Source of the DNA: Bacteroidales bacterium
GTDB taxonomy: Bacteria; Bacteroidota; Bacteroidia; Bacteroidales; SM23-62
NCBI GenBank assembly: GCA_016783865.1
Contig: JADHVS010000028.1
Location: 1 to 34,329, forward strand
Length of the DNA stretch: 34,329 nucleotides
Reading direction: 5' to 3'
Part shown: positions 24,635 to 33,264 of the stretch, one piece after another
Layout of the letters: every line of letters starts with the position of its first letter
Position numbering within the stretch: the first letter of the stretch is position 1
Notes under the pieces: model-generated
Databases searched by the model: none
What the model was told of the DNA's origin: nothing
Seen by the model: only the letters and a program-made list of their open reading frames with translations
Translations under genes and position numbers: made by a program

Positions 24635-25402
24635 GTGAAAATAGGATTTATAGGAACAGGTAAAATTGCTTCCGCTGTAATAAATGGTATTTGCACTTCT
24701 GACATGGAACATGTGGATATATATGTTTCGCCCAGAAATGAGGAGAAATCTAAACATCTGGCTGAAATATATCCCATTGTACACCGAATGAACAGCAATC
24801 AACTCGTCCTGGATCAGGCTGATATAGTCTTTATTGCTTTGATACCAAACCAGGTAAGAGGAATTATTGAGGATCTGAATTTCAAGGAGGATCATATTGT
24901 TGTATCTCTCATCCCTTATACCAGGTTATCCGAGTTGTCGGAGATTCTTTATCCGGCCCGAACGATCAGCAGGGCGATCCCTTTACCAACTGTTGTGCAC
25001 CATAACTGTCCGATCCCTGTATTCAATTCCAATTCAACGGTTAAAGATATTTTTGGTCATATTGGCCAACCTTTGATCGTTGATACCGAAGATCAACTTC
25101 ATGCCTTGTGGACCTTAACCGGTCTGATCGCACCTTACTATGAATTGTTGGAGGAACTGAGTGACTGGGCCACTTCAAAAGGTGTTGAAAAAGAGGTTTC
25201 AGACCGGTATGTTGCTGATATGTTCTATGCCTTGTCCAATGCTGCCTGTAATTCTAAAACTGTCAATTTTAAACATCACGTTACACATGCAACAACACCT
25301 AAAGGTATGAATGAACAAGCAGGAATTGAGATCAGGCAGAAAGGAGCACATACTGCATACCGGGATGCGGCGGATAACCTGCTGAAACGGTTTCCGGATT
25401 AA
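24635..25402 (+). CDS. Pyrroline-5-carboxylate reductase-like protein
   Basis: A 255-residue protein starting at GTG (24635). The N-terminal Rossmann motif GFIGTGKIASAVINGI matches ProC; SRAIPLPTVVHH (RAIPN/MPN-like) and the C-terminal dimer region HATTPKGMNEQAGIE (corresponding to the ProC TSPGGTT motif) also fit. ProC reduces pyrroline-5-carboxylate to proline with NAD(P)H. Several consensus residues differ (TTPKGMNEQ rather than SPGGTT), so it may be a ProC-related reductase with another substrate. It is a single-gene unit, convergent with the carbon-nitrogen hydrolase. Confidence 0.78.
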   Translation: MKIGFIGTGKIASAVINGICTSDMEHVDIYVSPRNEEKSKHLAEIYPIVHRMNSNQLVLDQADIVFIALIPNQVRGIIEDLNFKEDHIVVSLIPYTRLSELSEILYPARTISRAIPLPTVVHHNCPIPVFNSNSTVKDIFGHIGQPLIVDTEDQLHALWTLTGLIAPYYELLEELSDWATSKGVEKEVSDRYVADMFYALSNAACNSKTVNFKHHVTHATTPKGMNEQAGIEIRQKGAHTAYRDAADNLLKRFPD

Positions 25403-25423
25403 CGGGGTACAGACCGGTATTAT

Positions 25424-26251
25424 TTACTTGTATAAATCCCGTTCAGTACCCTGTCCCTCCAGGGGTCCGGATGGATCATAAATTTTTTTATCAGGATCAA
25501 TTCTGCTGATCAGTACACCTGGCCGATTACGTTTTAATTTATTTAAGATCCTGCCGTCCGGGCTGGCGATAAAGGCAGGAAAACTGCTTTCCTTCTTACT
25601 GGTATTGCTGGCACTGATCCATAAGTGATTATTGGCAGCATTGCCCCTAACTGTACCGGGAATCAGTTCTCCAAAGTATTTGCCTGATTTTTCATAATCA
25701 CTGGCAGTCAGGTTTACATCATACCACGACTGAAAAATAACTTCAGCTTTTAGTTTGTAATATTCCCTGTACAGCTCTGGATATCTCCATTCATGACAAA
25801 TAAGCATGCCACACTTTATACCCTTTATTGAAAAAACAACTGGACGGGTACCCGGGCTGTAATGTTTCACTTCCTGTTCAATGCCATAGTTTGTCAGCAG
25901 CCTTTTATCATACCTGTCCACAATTTCTCCCCGGTCATTGATAAGGTACAGGCTGTTAAAAGGCTTTTTTATATCCTGCTCAAAATGATGGCTCCCTATT
26001 ATAATCCATATCCTGAGGTGACCGGCCAATTCACGTATATTGCCCAGAGCAGCCTGTAAAAGGTTGTTATCCTGGCTGTTAATATCAGGAAAATCCAATC
26101 CTGCGTAACCACTCAAACTGTTCTCCGGGAAGTGTGCTATGTCGACACCCTTTGACCCGGCAATTTTCAATTGATTCCTTATCGAATAGAGGTTGACCTT
26201 AATTTCACCGCATACATCGTGGTGGCAGGTAGCAATGGTTATTTTTCTTAT
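25424..26251 (-). CDS. Carbon-nitrogen (nitrilase-family) hydrolase with non-ATG start
   Basis: The nitrilase triad is complete: Glu in HFPENSLSGYAG, Lys in DRYDKRLL, and Cys in GMLICHEWRYPE. The first strand and helix of the fold (RKITIATCHHDV, then NLYSIRNQLKIAG) lie upstream of the first conventional start, a TTG at 26170. The frame is open back to a TGA at 26273-26275, yet contains no ATG, GTG or TTG in that stretch. The best-fitting first codon is an ATA at 26249-26251, where relatives would carry ATG, giving 275 residues. Either a rare ATA start, a start-codon mutation or a sequence error is likely. The substrate is unknown. It lies 27 bases after the LysE-type exporter, in one probable operon. 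Confidence 0.75.
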   Translation of the reverse strand: MRKITIATCHHDVCGEIKVNLYSIRNQLKIAGSKGVDIAHFPENSLSGYAGLDFPDINSQDNNLLQAALGNIRELAGHLRIWIIIGSHHFEQDIKKPFNSLYLINDRGEIVDRYDKRLLTNYGIEQEVKHYSPGTRPVVFSIKGIKCGMLICHEWRYPELYREYYKLKAEVIFQSWYDVNLTASDYEKSGKYFGELIPGTVRGNAANNHLWISASNTSKKESSFPAFIASPDGRILNKLKRNRPGVLISRIDPDKKIYDPSGPLEGQGTERDLYK

Positions 26252-26277
26252 ACATAAATATTTAAAACTATGTCAAA

Positions 26278-26904
26278 TTAAAGAATTTTGAAAAATTCCA
26301 GTCCCTCAATGATAAATATGACTGCAAAAGTAATCAATGCCACACCCAGAATCCTCATGGTCCACAGGAATGCCCTGTTCTTCAGGAATGATCTCGACCT
26401 GTCTACCAGCATAGCAATGATAATCTTGGAGCCAACGAGGCATATGTAGAAAGATACCACGAAAGCGATAGCTGCCACGGGCGTTGCCTGGTATGCCTTG
26501 AAAAGCAGGGGTGATCCCACTACCAGCCAGAAGAGGTAGGGGTGGGGGCTGAGAAAGTTGACAATTATCCCTTTTCTGAGTGACCTGGGTTTGTTCTGCC
26601 CCAGGTCGACATCCATGCTCTTGACTTTTATGGTTTCATATCCTAAGTATGCAATAAAGGCTCCACCCAGGATGGAGATCATTCCTAAAATGAGATCTGA
26701 ATTAGTGAATTGCGAAAAAACAAACATGGTAAGGGCGATGATCGGAATGTCGGAAATCAGAGGAGTAATTGCAATTTTGATTCCTTCCTTTTTATTGTGC
26801 CTGAGGGTCTCACTGATAACCAGTGTAAGGATCGGACCCGGCGAGATGCCTGCGGTTAATCCAAAGATGATGCCGGTGATGAGATACTGTAAGATGTCGG
26901 TCAT
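26278..26904 (-). CDS. LysE/RhtB-family amino-acid exporter
   Basis: A 208-residue inner-membrane protein with about six hydrophobic helices. The opening LITGIIFGLTAGISPGPI is the LysE/RhtB signature (G-x-x-P-GP) in helix 1. The family exports amino acids or derivatives using the proton gradient. Its partner downstream is a nitrilase-family amidase, so export of an amino-acid-like product or substrate is a fair inference. Upstream lies a 100-base gap with a heptamer repeat tract. Confidence 0.9.
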   Translation of the reverse strand: MTDILQYLITGIIFGLTAGISPGPILTLVISETLRHNKKEGIKIAITPLISDIPIIALTMFVFSQFTNSDLILGMISILGGAFIAYLGYETIKVKSMDVDLGQNKPRSLRKGIIVNFLSPHPYLFWLVVGSPLLFKAYQATPVAAIAFVVSFYICLVGSKIIIAMLVDRSRSFLKNRAFLWTMRILGVALITFAVIFIIEGLEFFKIL

Positions 26905-26963
26905 TTAACTAGGTAAAACTTAAATTCAACGGGTACTGGTTTTTATTCAGGAGTTTCTCGATG

Positions 26964-27005
26964 CTGTCTACTGGTTACTGTCTACAGTCTACTGTCTACT
27001 GCTTT
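26964..27005. repeat. Six consecutive phased heptamers (CTGTCTA type)
   Basis: Words in steps of seven: ctgtcta, ctggtta, ctgtcta, cagtcta, ctgtcta, ctgcttt. The tract ends directly at the 3' boundary of the DUF3788-like gene (last codon at 27006). Same class as the tract at 14442. Confidence 0.88.
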
Positions 27006-27419
27006 CTAGTTTGCGAGCTTAATATCAACTAATCGCTTGATATCCTCATTTTTAGACTCATCCTTGATGTCGATCCTGATGCCTCTTCCTTCGGCATAGA
27101 CACGAGCGTCCATGAGTTCCTGTTTAATTTCACCGGGTATCGGGCTGGCCAGGACCTGGTCCGTGGCTTTTTGGCCAAAGACAAATGCCACCTTGAAAAA
27201 TCCATCCCTGGGCAGAAGGTAAATAATGGCCCGTTTTTTATCTTTTATCCTGAAACTCCAGCCATATTTCTTCCCGGGATAATTCCATTCTTCTTTTGCT
27301 CCGGGATATTTCTCGTATACATAATTCCGGAATTCAATCCAGAGCGAATATAATGGACCAAGTTTACTTTGCAGGTCCTCTTCATTAGGAATTTTCTCTT
27401 TGTCTGTAAAAACACTCAT
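27006..27419 (-). CDS. DUF3788-like protein of unknown function
   Basis: A 137-residue soluble protein starting MSVFTDKEKIPNEEDL; an ATG at 27425 (MVMSVF) is also possible, and the longer frame to 27521 overlaps the ABC permease and is rejected. The core WNYPGKKYGWSFRIKDKKR, IYLLPRDGFFKVAFVFG and the C-terminal DARVYAEGRGIRI resemble the DUF3788 family, small proteins common in Bacteroidota and Clostridia. The function is unknown. It is the last gene of a three-gene unit with an ABC-2 exporter and starts 9-15 bases after the permease stop. Confidence 0.7.
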   Translation of the reverse strand: MSVFTDKEKIPNEEDLQSKLGPLYSLWIEFRNYVYEKYPGAKEEWNYPGKKYGWSFRIKDKKRAIIYLLPRDGFFKVAFVFGQKATDQVLASPIPGEIKQELMDARVYAEGRGIRIDIKDESKNEDIKRLVDIKLAN

Positions 27420-27433
27420 TACCATAATTAAGA

Positions 27434-28222
27434 TTATTTTGTCTGATCGGCATTTTTCCACCAGAAGACGGTGGCCAGGTAACCGGCCGTTGAAGTAATG
27501 AAAAATATGATATAACTCCACAGGTTGAGATCAGATTTATATTCTCCTGCTGCTCCGCTGTACAGAGCTGGTATAGACCAGGGGAATAAATTTCCGGCCC
27601 CAACGGCAGCGATGACCTGGGCAAGAATAAGAGTGAAAACAATAAATCCCAGGGGAGCCAGGTATCCTTTGCCAATGAAAGCAAAGAAGGCAATGGGTGG
27701 GCCCATGGCTATGGTCAGCAGCGTGGTAATAAAATATATTTTAATGCTTTCAGCCAGGATAACATGCGAATAGCCCGGGAGATCTAATAAAACAATTACA
27801 CCCAGACCGATCAGAAAAATGCTGATTGCCAATATAATGCACCATATGAAATAAGTAATGAATTTTGCATGAATGATGGATGCCCTGGGCAGGGGCAGGG
27901 CCAGCAGGTCCTTAGCGGTCCCGTCGGAATATTCTCTGCCAAATATCCAGCTGGCTACAAATCCGAATACAAAGACACCTCCCATGGCAACCACCTGGGC
28001 TAATAATCCCATGTATGATTGCCAGTCAGCTGTAAAAGCCAGCATATCTGTTTTAATTTTCAGAATGCTGGATTGAGCCACTGCATCAGGATGCATAACG
28101 ATAAGCATGAATAATCCCCCTATGACTGGTCCAAGGGCAAAACCAGCCAATGTTATCCAGGTGATCCTGGTGTGCCTGGTTTTAAGGATTTCTGCCTTTA
28201 GTATTTGTAAAAACCTGTTCAC
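27434..28222 (-). CDS. ABC-2-type transporter permease
   Basis: A 262-residue membrane protein with six hydrophobic segments. The N-terminal half has the cytosolic-loop signature FGREYSDGTAKDLLALPLPR, characteristic of BcrB/NatB-like ABC-2 permeases. It would form the membrane channel for the ATPase encoded immediately upstream (five-base gap). Such pairs export antimicrobial peptides, lipids or ions; the substrate is unknown. A role in defence against peptides such as those of the 18034-18636 locus is possible, but the two loci lie about 9 kb apart. Confidence 0.88.
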   Translation of the reverse strand: MNRFLQILKAEILKTRHTRITWITLAGFALGPVIGGLFMLIVMHPDAVAQSSILKIKTDMLAFTADWQSYMGLLAQVVAMGGVFVFGFVASWIFGREYSDGTAKDLLALPLPRASIIHAKFITYFIWCIILAISIFLIGLGVIVLLDLPGYSHVILAESIKIYFITTLLTIAMGPPIAFFAFIGKGYLAPLGFIVFTLILAQVIAAVGAGNLFPWSIPALYSGAAGEYKSDLNLWSYIIFFITSTAGYLATVFWWKNADQTK

Positions 28223-28227
28223 AATTG

Positions 28228-29130
28228 TTATTCTTCATTAATTATCCTTAAAAAATAATGCTCCAGGTCTTCTTCGTAAAGGAAGATCTGTTTTGGTGGA
28301 AGTTTATGATTTACCAGCAGGCTGGAAATTTGTTCAGGTGCAGCCAGTGCTTCTTCATTTTCAATTTCAATTTGACCGTCATGATTCTCCGATGGATTAT
28401 GGCCAGCCGATTTTAAAACAGGGATGGCTTTACTATTATCAGGAGTATCAATGATCAGCTTCCTTAATAGTTGTTCTTCTAATTCGTCATGCAATAGCTC
28501 CCTGACCAGTTTCCCTTCATGAATGATACCGATCTTATCTGCCAGCCTGGATAATTCTGTCAAAATATGGCTGGAAAGGAAGACAGTTGCTCCCATGGAG
28601 GCAAGATTCTTTAAAAGATTCCGGATCTCGACGATGCCTGACGGGTCGAGACCATTGATTGGCTCATCCAGTAAAAGTAGTTTTGGTTTATGGATCAATG
28701 CTTTAGCCAGTCCCAGTCTTTGCTGGTTCCCGGTGGACAGATGTTTACTCTTAATGTTCCTGTAATGGGTAAGTTTAAGGTTTTCAATTACCTCATCAAT
28801 GGAATTTATATCAGGAAGGTTCCTTAGCCGGTATGATATTACAAGATTCTCATAAACAGATAAGTTTGGATAGGCACAGGGTGTTTCAACAAGATAACCG
28901 ACATCTTTCCAGATATTGTGATCATGGCCCACTTTTTCGCCAAATAAATATGCTTCCCCTCCGGTTGGCCTGATCAGACCAAGCAGCATCCTGATGGTAG
29001 TTGTCTTACCGGCACCGTTCAATCCGACAAATCCATAAATCTCACCTGCCTTTACATGCAGGGAGACTTTATTAACTGCGAGAGTCTTCGGAAATGCTTT
29101 TGATAATTGATGGGTCCGGATTACTTCCAT
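28228..29130 (-). CDS. ABC transporter ATP-binding protein (BcrA/CcmA-like)
   Basis: A 300-residue ATPase. Walker A GLNGAGKTTT is near residue 37, signature LSTGNQQRLGLAKAL near 137 and Walker B LLLLDEPINGLDPSG near 158, with the H-loop in FLSSHIL. The C-terminal extension of about 90 residues is typical of drug- and peptide-resistance ABC-2 systems. It pairs with the permease five bases downstream. The 123 bases upstream show no clear promoter. Confidence 0.93.
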   Translation of the reverse strand: MEVIRTHQLSKAFPKTLAVNKVSLHVKAGEIYGFVGLNGAGKTTTIRMLLGLIRPTGGEAYLFGEKVGHDHNIWKDVGYLVETPCAYPNLSVYENLVISYRLRNLPDINSIDEVIENLKLTHYRNIKSKHLSTGNQQRLGLAKALIHKPKLLLLDEPINGLDPSGIVEIRNLLKNLASMGATVFLSSHILTELSRLADKIGIIHEGKLVRELLHDELEEQLLRKLIIDTPDNSKAIPVLKSAGHNPSENHDGQIEIENEEALAAPEQISSLLVNHKLPPKQIFLYEEDLEHYFLRIINEE

Positions 29131-29253
29131 AACATTAATTCATTTATAGTGCGGGAGGACCACTGCTGAAGGGAAAGACGTGTTGAAATATATTGCCGGT
29201 CTGACTTATAATTCATGCCCTTGGTTAATATTTAGCAATTATCTGACAATCCG

Positions 29254-31377
29254 CTATTCTCCAGGTTTTATTTCAAATTCATATCTGCTGAAAATGGTAT
29301 CCGCGGAATGAATAAAGCCCGATTCGAGCAGGAAAGAACCTGGCTGATCGGGCAGGTTAATTTGAAGGTTAAATCCGGTCTTACCGAACGGCTCAATATA
29401 AACTGAATCGATGGATGTCCATATTGTTCCCTGATTGCCTGCAAGCACCGTTTTTATCTCTTCTTTAATGGGTACGGGCAGATCATTGATTAGCCTTACC
29501 GGAACCTCAATTTTCTCTCCGGGCGGGAAATAACCTTCCCATCTATCTATCATAATGCCTATTGGATAGAAGGCTCTGAAAGCATATCTTTTAAAATGCG
29601 GCTCAATGATCAGGTTTTCCAGATCAATAAAATTGTCGCTGGTAAATCCATTCTCCTCAAGAGAACGGGAATAACCAAGCCCACAGAAATGCATCACCGA
29701 CGCACTGGTCCTGTGTATGCGCCAGTATTCGGTCAGCCGGGCAAACATCTTTGCATATTCCAACCGGTACTCATCCACAGTTAAAGAGTCGCCAAAAATA
29801 TTCAGATAATTCCACTGGGTAAGATAGGTAGGATAACCATCGCGGTTCAGCCAGAGCCACGCATATTCGTTGTTAATGATGGGATTCGGGTATATGCCTC
29901 CCTCAGCAGGGGGATCCTTATCGTTGGGACCATTATCGGGGATTTTAATGTCCCTGAAATGTTCAAAATAGGGACCCTGGGGACCTGGTTTCTTACCCAT
30001 GTAATTCGACATGACATAAGGATGTGTTTCGATGGGATCAGTGGCCCGTTGTGGAGCTGAATACCCATTGTCCCAGGGCCGGTTGGAATAATCGAGCCCC
30101 CTGACCATCCCGATCGCTTTGCCCGTTTTGTCTGTAACCGATTCATTCTGGGCATCCCAGATCACCACACTCGGGTGGTTCCAGCGTTCCCGCATCCATT
30201 CTGTATATTCTGTGGCAAGCTGACTGGCTGTAAATGCTTCAGGAAAATTATCCTCCCTTGCACCATACCATACCGGGTATTCGTCCTGGATTAATATGCC
30301 TTCTTCATCGGCTAAATCATACCAGAAATCCGGCGGAAAACCAATGCACATTCTGACACAATTCCAGTTCATCGATTTGAATGTTTTGATCAGGCTACGG
30401 GCCCATGTTTTGTCCCAGGGTAATACTCCGCGAAGCGTATCTTCAAAAAACCTGTGAATACAAATGTTCGTTCCCCGCATAAAATATGTCTCACCATTCA
30501 GTTCTGCAAATCCAGTTTCCAGATTAAAGCTGAACTCGCGAAGTCCAAAGGTGGTTTCATAACTGTCGGATCCGGTGGAAAGCTCCAGACGGTAGAGTTG
30601 TGGCAATTCTGGTGACCATAATTGTGCGGCCGGCAGGTGAATTCTTGCGGCTAACGAATCTCCAAAAAATGAAATGTTTCCTGTCTTAATGGTTTTATTA
30701 TCTGTCAGGTCTGTGATCCTGAATTTGACTTCATTATAGGCTTCTGATGTGCATGAATCTAACCATAAATAAACTTCTATACTTTTATCATCTACATGAG
30801 GAACAATTTGCAGCTGCTCAACAAATGGTGTATTTGTTGAGATCAGTTCAACATAATCATAAATTCCCGGGATATTTTTAATTTTTTCGAAATCGTGGCC
30901 CCACACGATCGAATCGGGAAGCAGGGTGGGATCAGCAAATACACGGACAATCAGTTCATTTTCTTTATCCTGGAGGAGGAGATCGGACACATCAAAGACA
31001 GCCGGTGTGAAATTGTGAAATTTTTCACCGGCCAATTCGCCGTTCAGCCAGACTTTGATACCAAATTGTGTTTTATGGAACTTTAACAGGTGGACTTGTT
31101 TACTGGTAGCATTGAGGTTGAAGCTGGTTTTGTACCAGAAATAGTTCCTTTTTGAACATCGGTATCCGACGCTGTCAAATCCTGGTTGAGCCAGGTCAAT
31201 GAATCCTGGTACAGGAACAGAATGCGTAAATTCATCCGGGATCTCATCTTCAAGTGACTGCCCTGCCCACCATGATCCATTCAGGGATTGATTTTCTCGT
31301 AAATTGAAATCACATGTGGTACACCCGGATAACAGGACGAGATAAAGCAATACCAGGTAGGATATAAATCTGTCCAT
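29254..31377 (-). CDS. Glycoside hydrolase family 2 lipoprotein (beta-galactosidase/glucuronidase-like)
   Basis: 707 residues starting MDRFISYLVLLYLVLLSGC with a lipobox (LSGC, Cys19); the in-frame extension to 31485 precedes the signal peptide and is rejected. An N-terminal sugar-binding jelly roll contains LNGSWWAGQS, KVWLNGELAGEKF and PGIYDYVELI. An immunoglobulin-like domain and then a TIM barrel follow. The acid/base Glu is in WDAQNES (Glu412) and the nucleophile is probably Glu504 in INNEYAWLW. The protein is about 200-300 residues shorter than LacZ. It should remove a terminal beta-linked sugar in the periplasm or on the cell surface. The exact sugar is not predictable. Confidence 0.88.
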   Translation of the reverse strand: MDRFISYLVLLYLVLLSGCTTCDFNLRENQSLNGSWWAGQSLEDEIPDEFTHSVPVPGFIDLAQPGFDSVGYRCSKRNYFWYKTSFNLNATSKQVHLLKFHKTQFGIKVWLNGELAGEKFHNFTPAVFDVSDLLLQDKENELIVRVFADPTLLPDSIVWGHDFEKIKNIPGIYDYVELISTNTPFVEQLQIVPHVDDKSIEVYLWLDSCTSEAYNEVKFRITDLTDNKTIKTGNISFFGDSLAARIHLPAAQLWSPELPQLYRLELSTGSDSYETTFGLREFSFNLETGFAELNGETYFMRGTNICIHRFFEDTLRGVLPWDKTWARSLIKTFKSMNWNCVRMCIGFPPDFWYDLADEEGILIQDEYPVWYGAREDNFPEAFTASQLATEYTEWMRERWNHPSVVIWDAQNESVTDKTGKAIGMVRGLDYSNRPWDNGYSAPQRATDPIETHPYVMSNYMGKKPGPQGPYFEHFRDIKIPDNGPNDKDPPAEGGIYPNPIINNEYAWLWLNRDGYPTYLTQWNYLNIFGDSLTVDEYRLEYAKMFARLTEYWRIHRTSASVMHFCGLGYSRSLEENGFTSDNFIDLENLIIEPHFKRYAFRAFYPIGIMIDRWEGYFPPGEKIEVPVRLINDLPVPIKEEIKTVLAGNQGTIWTSIDSVYIEPFGKTGFNLQINLPDQPGSFLLESGFIHSADTIFSRYEFEIKPGE

Positions 31378-31515
31378 TTTAATTCTTTTAATCCTCGGTT
31401 CAAGGTCGGTTAATTCAGCAATTTTGGTATCTCTCATAACCTGCATTATTATCTTTCTCGCTCCAGGGTAATCGCAATTGGCCATGATATCAAGTGCATC
31501 CTGGACTTCACTAAG

Positions 31516-32005
31516 TTATATTTTATCCGATATAACCTCAGCGACAGCTGCTCCAGTAGTATTATGAATCCTGCGCTCGCTAACCCCGTAGCTTGCTGCC
31601 TTTCTCAATACTTCGAAGCCTTCCTTAGTGTCTATCTGCAGAAGGATCTGGCTTGTTATCTCAAAACAGAATTTTGCTCTTTCGGAATTTAAAAATTTCG
31701 GATGAGCAAGTGAAACGAGAATGACCCGTTTTTCATAATTGTTCGATTGTGCAATCCAGTCAGAAGCAATTGTTCTCAATTCGTTGAAATCATTCTCGCC
31801 GATTATCTGAAACCCAAAAGCCACAGCTTCTCTCATCCGCCATCTTCCATCGTTTGCCAGTTCTTTTAATATACTTATGATTTCCTTGTCCTTATTAATA
31901 CTTATATATTTTACCCAGGCAAACTGCTGCGCAGAATGCAGGAAAAGATGCCGTATCATTTAGAAAAGGTTCAAGCTGTTTTATCAAGTCTTCTTTCTTT
32001 CCCAT
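31516..32005 (-). pseudogene. HEAT-repeat protein gene with frameshift
   Basis: From an ATG at 32005, five bases after the phosphorylase stop, one frame encodes MGKKEDLIKQLEPFLND and then FPAFCAAVCLGKIYKY, to TAA at 31895-31897. The next frame then carries KEIISILKELANDGRWRMREAVAF and VLRKAASYGVSERR, to TAA at 31516-31518. The GRWRMREAVA block is typical of DNA-alkylation/HEAT-like repeat proteins. The two halves fit one protein if a single base is corrected in the A/T-rich run near 31900-31912. In-frame coding resumes after the final TAA as far as the GH2 start (about 45 codons), perhaps an old C-terminus. Confidence 0.6.
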
Positions 32006-32009
32006 TGTG

Positions 32010-32885
32010 TCAGTCAGCACTACAGAAAATATCAAGTGTGAATTTGATCAATTCTTTCATATGGCTGTAATAATCATCTGTTGCTTTACCGGTTGCACGG
32101 TTTGCGGCCATCAGGCAAATGGAAATGGCATGATGGCCAAGTAACTTTGAGAGTCCGAATAGTGCTGAACTCTCCATCTCGAAATTGGTTATTCTGAGAT
32201 CACCATACCGGAAAGTCTGAAGCTTGTTGTTGAGGTCCGGGTCCATTGTTTCAAGGCGGAGCACTCTGCCCTGGGGGCCGAAAAATCCAGGTGCGGAGAT
32301 GGTTATTCCCGATACCATACCTGCAGGAAAAAGATTGAACAATTCATCCGAAGAACGCACAAAATAAGGGGCATGGAGGATACTGCTCCAGCCTGTGTGT
32401 CTTACAAATTCCCGCTCCATGTCCTGATCGCAAACCAGGTCCCTTCCCGAATAAAAATTCAGCACATTATCAAAGCCGCAGGCATACCTGCTGAGGATAT
32501 ACGAATTAAGGGGAATATCCTGGTGCAATCCCCCGGTAGTTCCTATCCTGACAAGTTGAAGCGATGTATGATCCGGTTTGATCACCTTGTTTTGCAGGTC
32601 AATATTAGCCAGGGCATCTATTTCATTCATCACAATATCAATGTTGTCGGTTCCAATACCGGTAGACATGACAGATATCCTGGTTCCATTATATGAACCT
32701 GTGTGGGTAATGAACTCACGGTTTTCCTTCCTGATTTCTACTTTGTCAAAATAAGAAGAGACCATTTCCACCCGCTCAGGATCTCCGACCAGGATTATTT
32801 TTCTGGCAATATCTTCCGGTTTGAGTTTTAAATGATAAATGCTTCCATCCGGATTCATTAAAAGTTCTGTCTGTTTGTCTTTCAT
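32010..32885 (-). CDS. Nucleoside phosphorylase, uridine phosphorylase-like
   Basis: A 291-residue PNP/UDP-family enzyme. ILVGDPERVEMVSSYFDKVE holds the phosphate-binding motif, VMSTGIGTDNIDIVMNE and RIGTTGGL follow, and TNFEMESSALFGLSKLLGH is the base/ribose-binding Glu-Met-Glu motif. It would split a nucleoside (uridine likely) with phosphate for salvage. It is about 35 residues longer than E. coli Udp, with an N-terminal extension common in Bacteroidota. A 30-codon ORF ends three bases before its ATG. Confidence 0.88.
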   Translation of the reverse strand: MKDKQTELLMNPDGSIYHLKLKPEDIARKIILVGDPERVEMVSSYFDKVEIRKENREFITHTGSYNGTRISVMSTGIGTDNIDIVMNEIDALANIDLQNKVIKPDHTSLQLVRIGTTGGLHQDIPLNSYILSRYACGFDNVLNFYSGRDLVCDQDMEREFVRHTGWSSILHAPYFVRSSDELFNLFPAGMVSGITISAPGFFGPQGRVLRLETMDPDLNNKLQTFRYGDLRITNFEMESSALFGLSKLLGHHAISICLMAANRATGKATDDYYSHMKELIKFTLDIFCSAD

Positions 32886-32888
32886 ATA

Positions 32889-32981
32889 TTAGGCTAGAGC
32901 ATTATTAATAATGGATTCCGGTTTCTGCCCATCATAAAGTGCCATTTTCACTGCTGGTATGGTAGTCTTATCCTTGCTCAT
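32889..32981 (-). CDS. Possible 30-residue leader ORF before the nucleoside phosphorylase
   Basis: ATG at 32981, sequence MSKDKTTIPAVKMALYDGQK and ten more residues, stop at 32889-32891, three bases before the phosphorylase ATG. The tight spacing suggests translational coupling. GATCTTTG in the sequence just upstream is one base off the -7 consensus. There is no recognised family, so it may equally be a chance ORF or a degraded N-terminus. Confidence 0.3.
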   Translation of the reverse strand: MSKDKTTIPAVKMALYDGQKPESIINNALA

Positions 32982-33079
32982 AACAATTGGTTAATTGATA
33001 AATTGAACAGCATAATACAAAGATCAGAAATTTCAATTTGTTAACCGGGATTCTTTTGACAGATTCTTCCCTTTGAATT

Positions 33080-33241
33080 TTATTTAAAGTGGAATTCATT
33101 TTTTCCCCCGTTTAAAGAGTACGTTTCATTGTTATAGATCAGGTGGCCGGTAACCTCTGCCGGCAATTCAGTCTCACAATATCCCGTTCCATTATTATCC
33201 CTGGTCAGTGCTACCGAAATGTTGCAGGATGGATGGGGCAT
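33080..33241 (-). pseudogene. C-terminal remnant resembling a glycoside-hydrolase tail domain
   Basis: 53 codons from an ATG at 33241 encode a beta-rich stretch with TELPAEVTGHLIYNNETYSL and then the ending NGGKNEFHFK. Short C-terminal beta-sandwich tails of this form (LP..VTG...Y....Y.L..G.N.F.) occur in Bacteroidota rhamnosidase-like and related hydrolases. There is an in-frame TGA just upstream and no catalytic domain, so this looks like the surviving end of a lost gene. It sits between PEP carboxylase and the phosphorylase. The remaining gap, about 32982-33079, shows nothing else. Confidence 0.45.
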
Positions 33242-33264
33242 GGATAAAATCAAACGCTGTCAGC

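Noticed and set aside
31378..31485. N-terminal extension of the GH2 protein (start at 31485)
   Set aside because: It would put 36 charged residues before a clear lipoprotein signal that starts at 31377.
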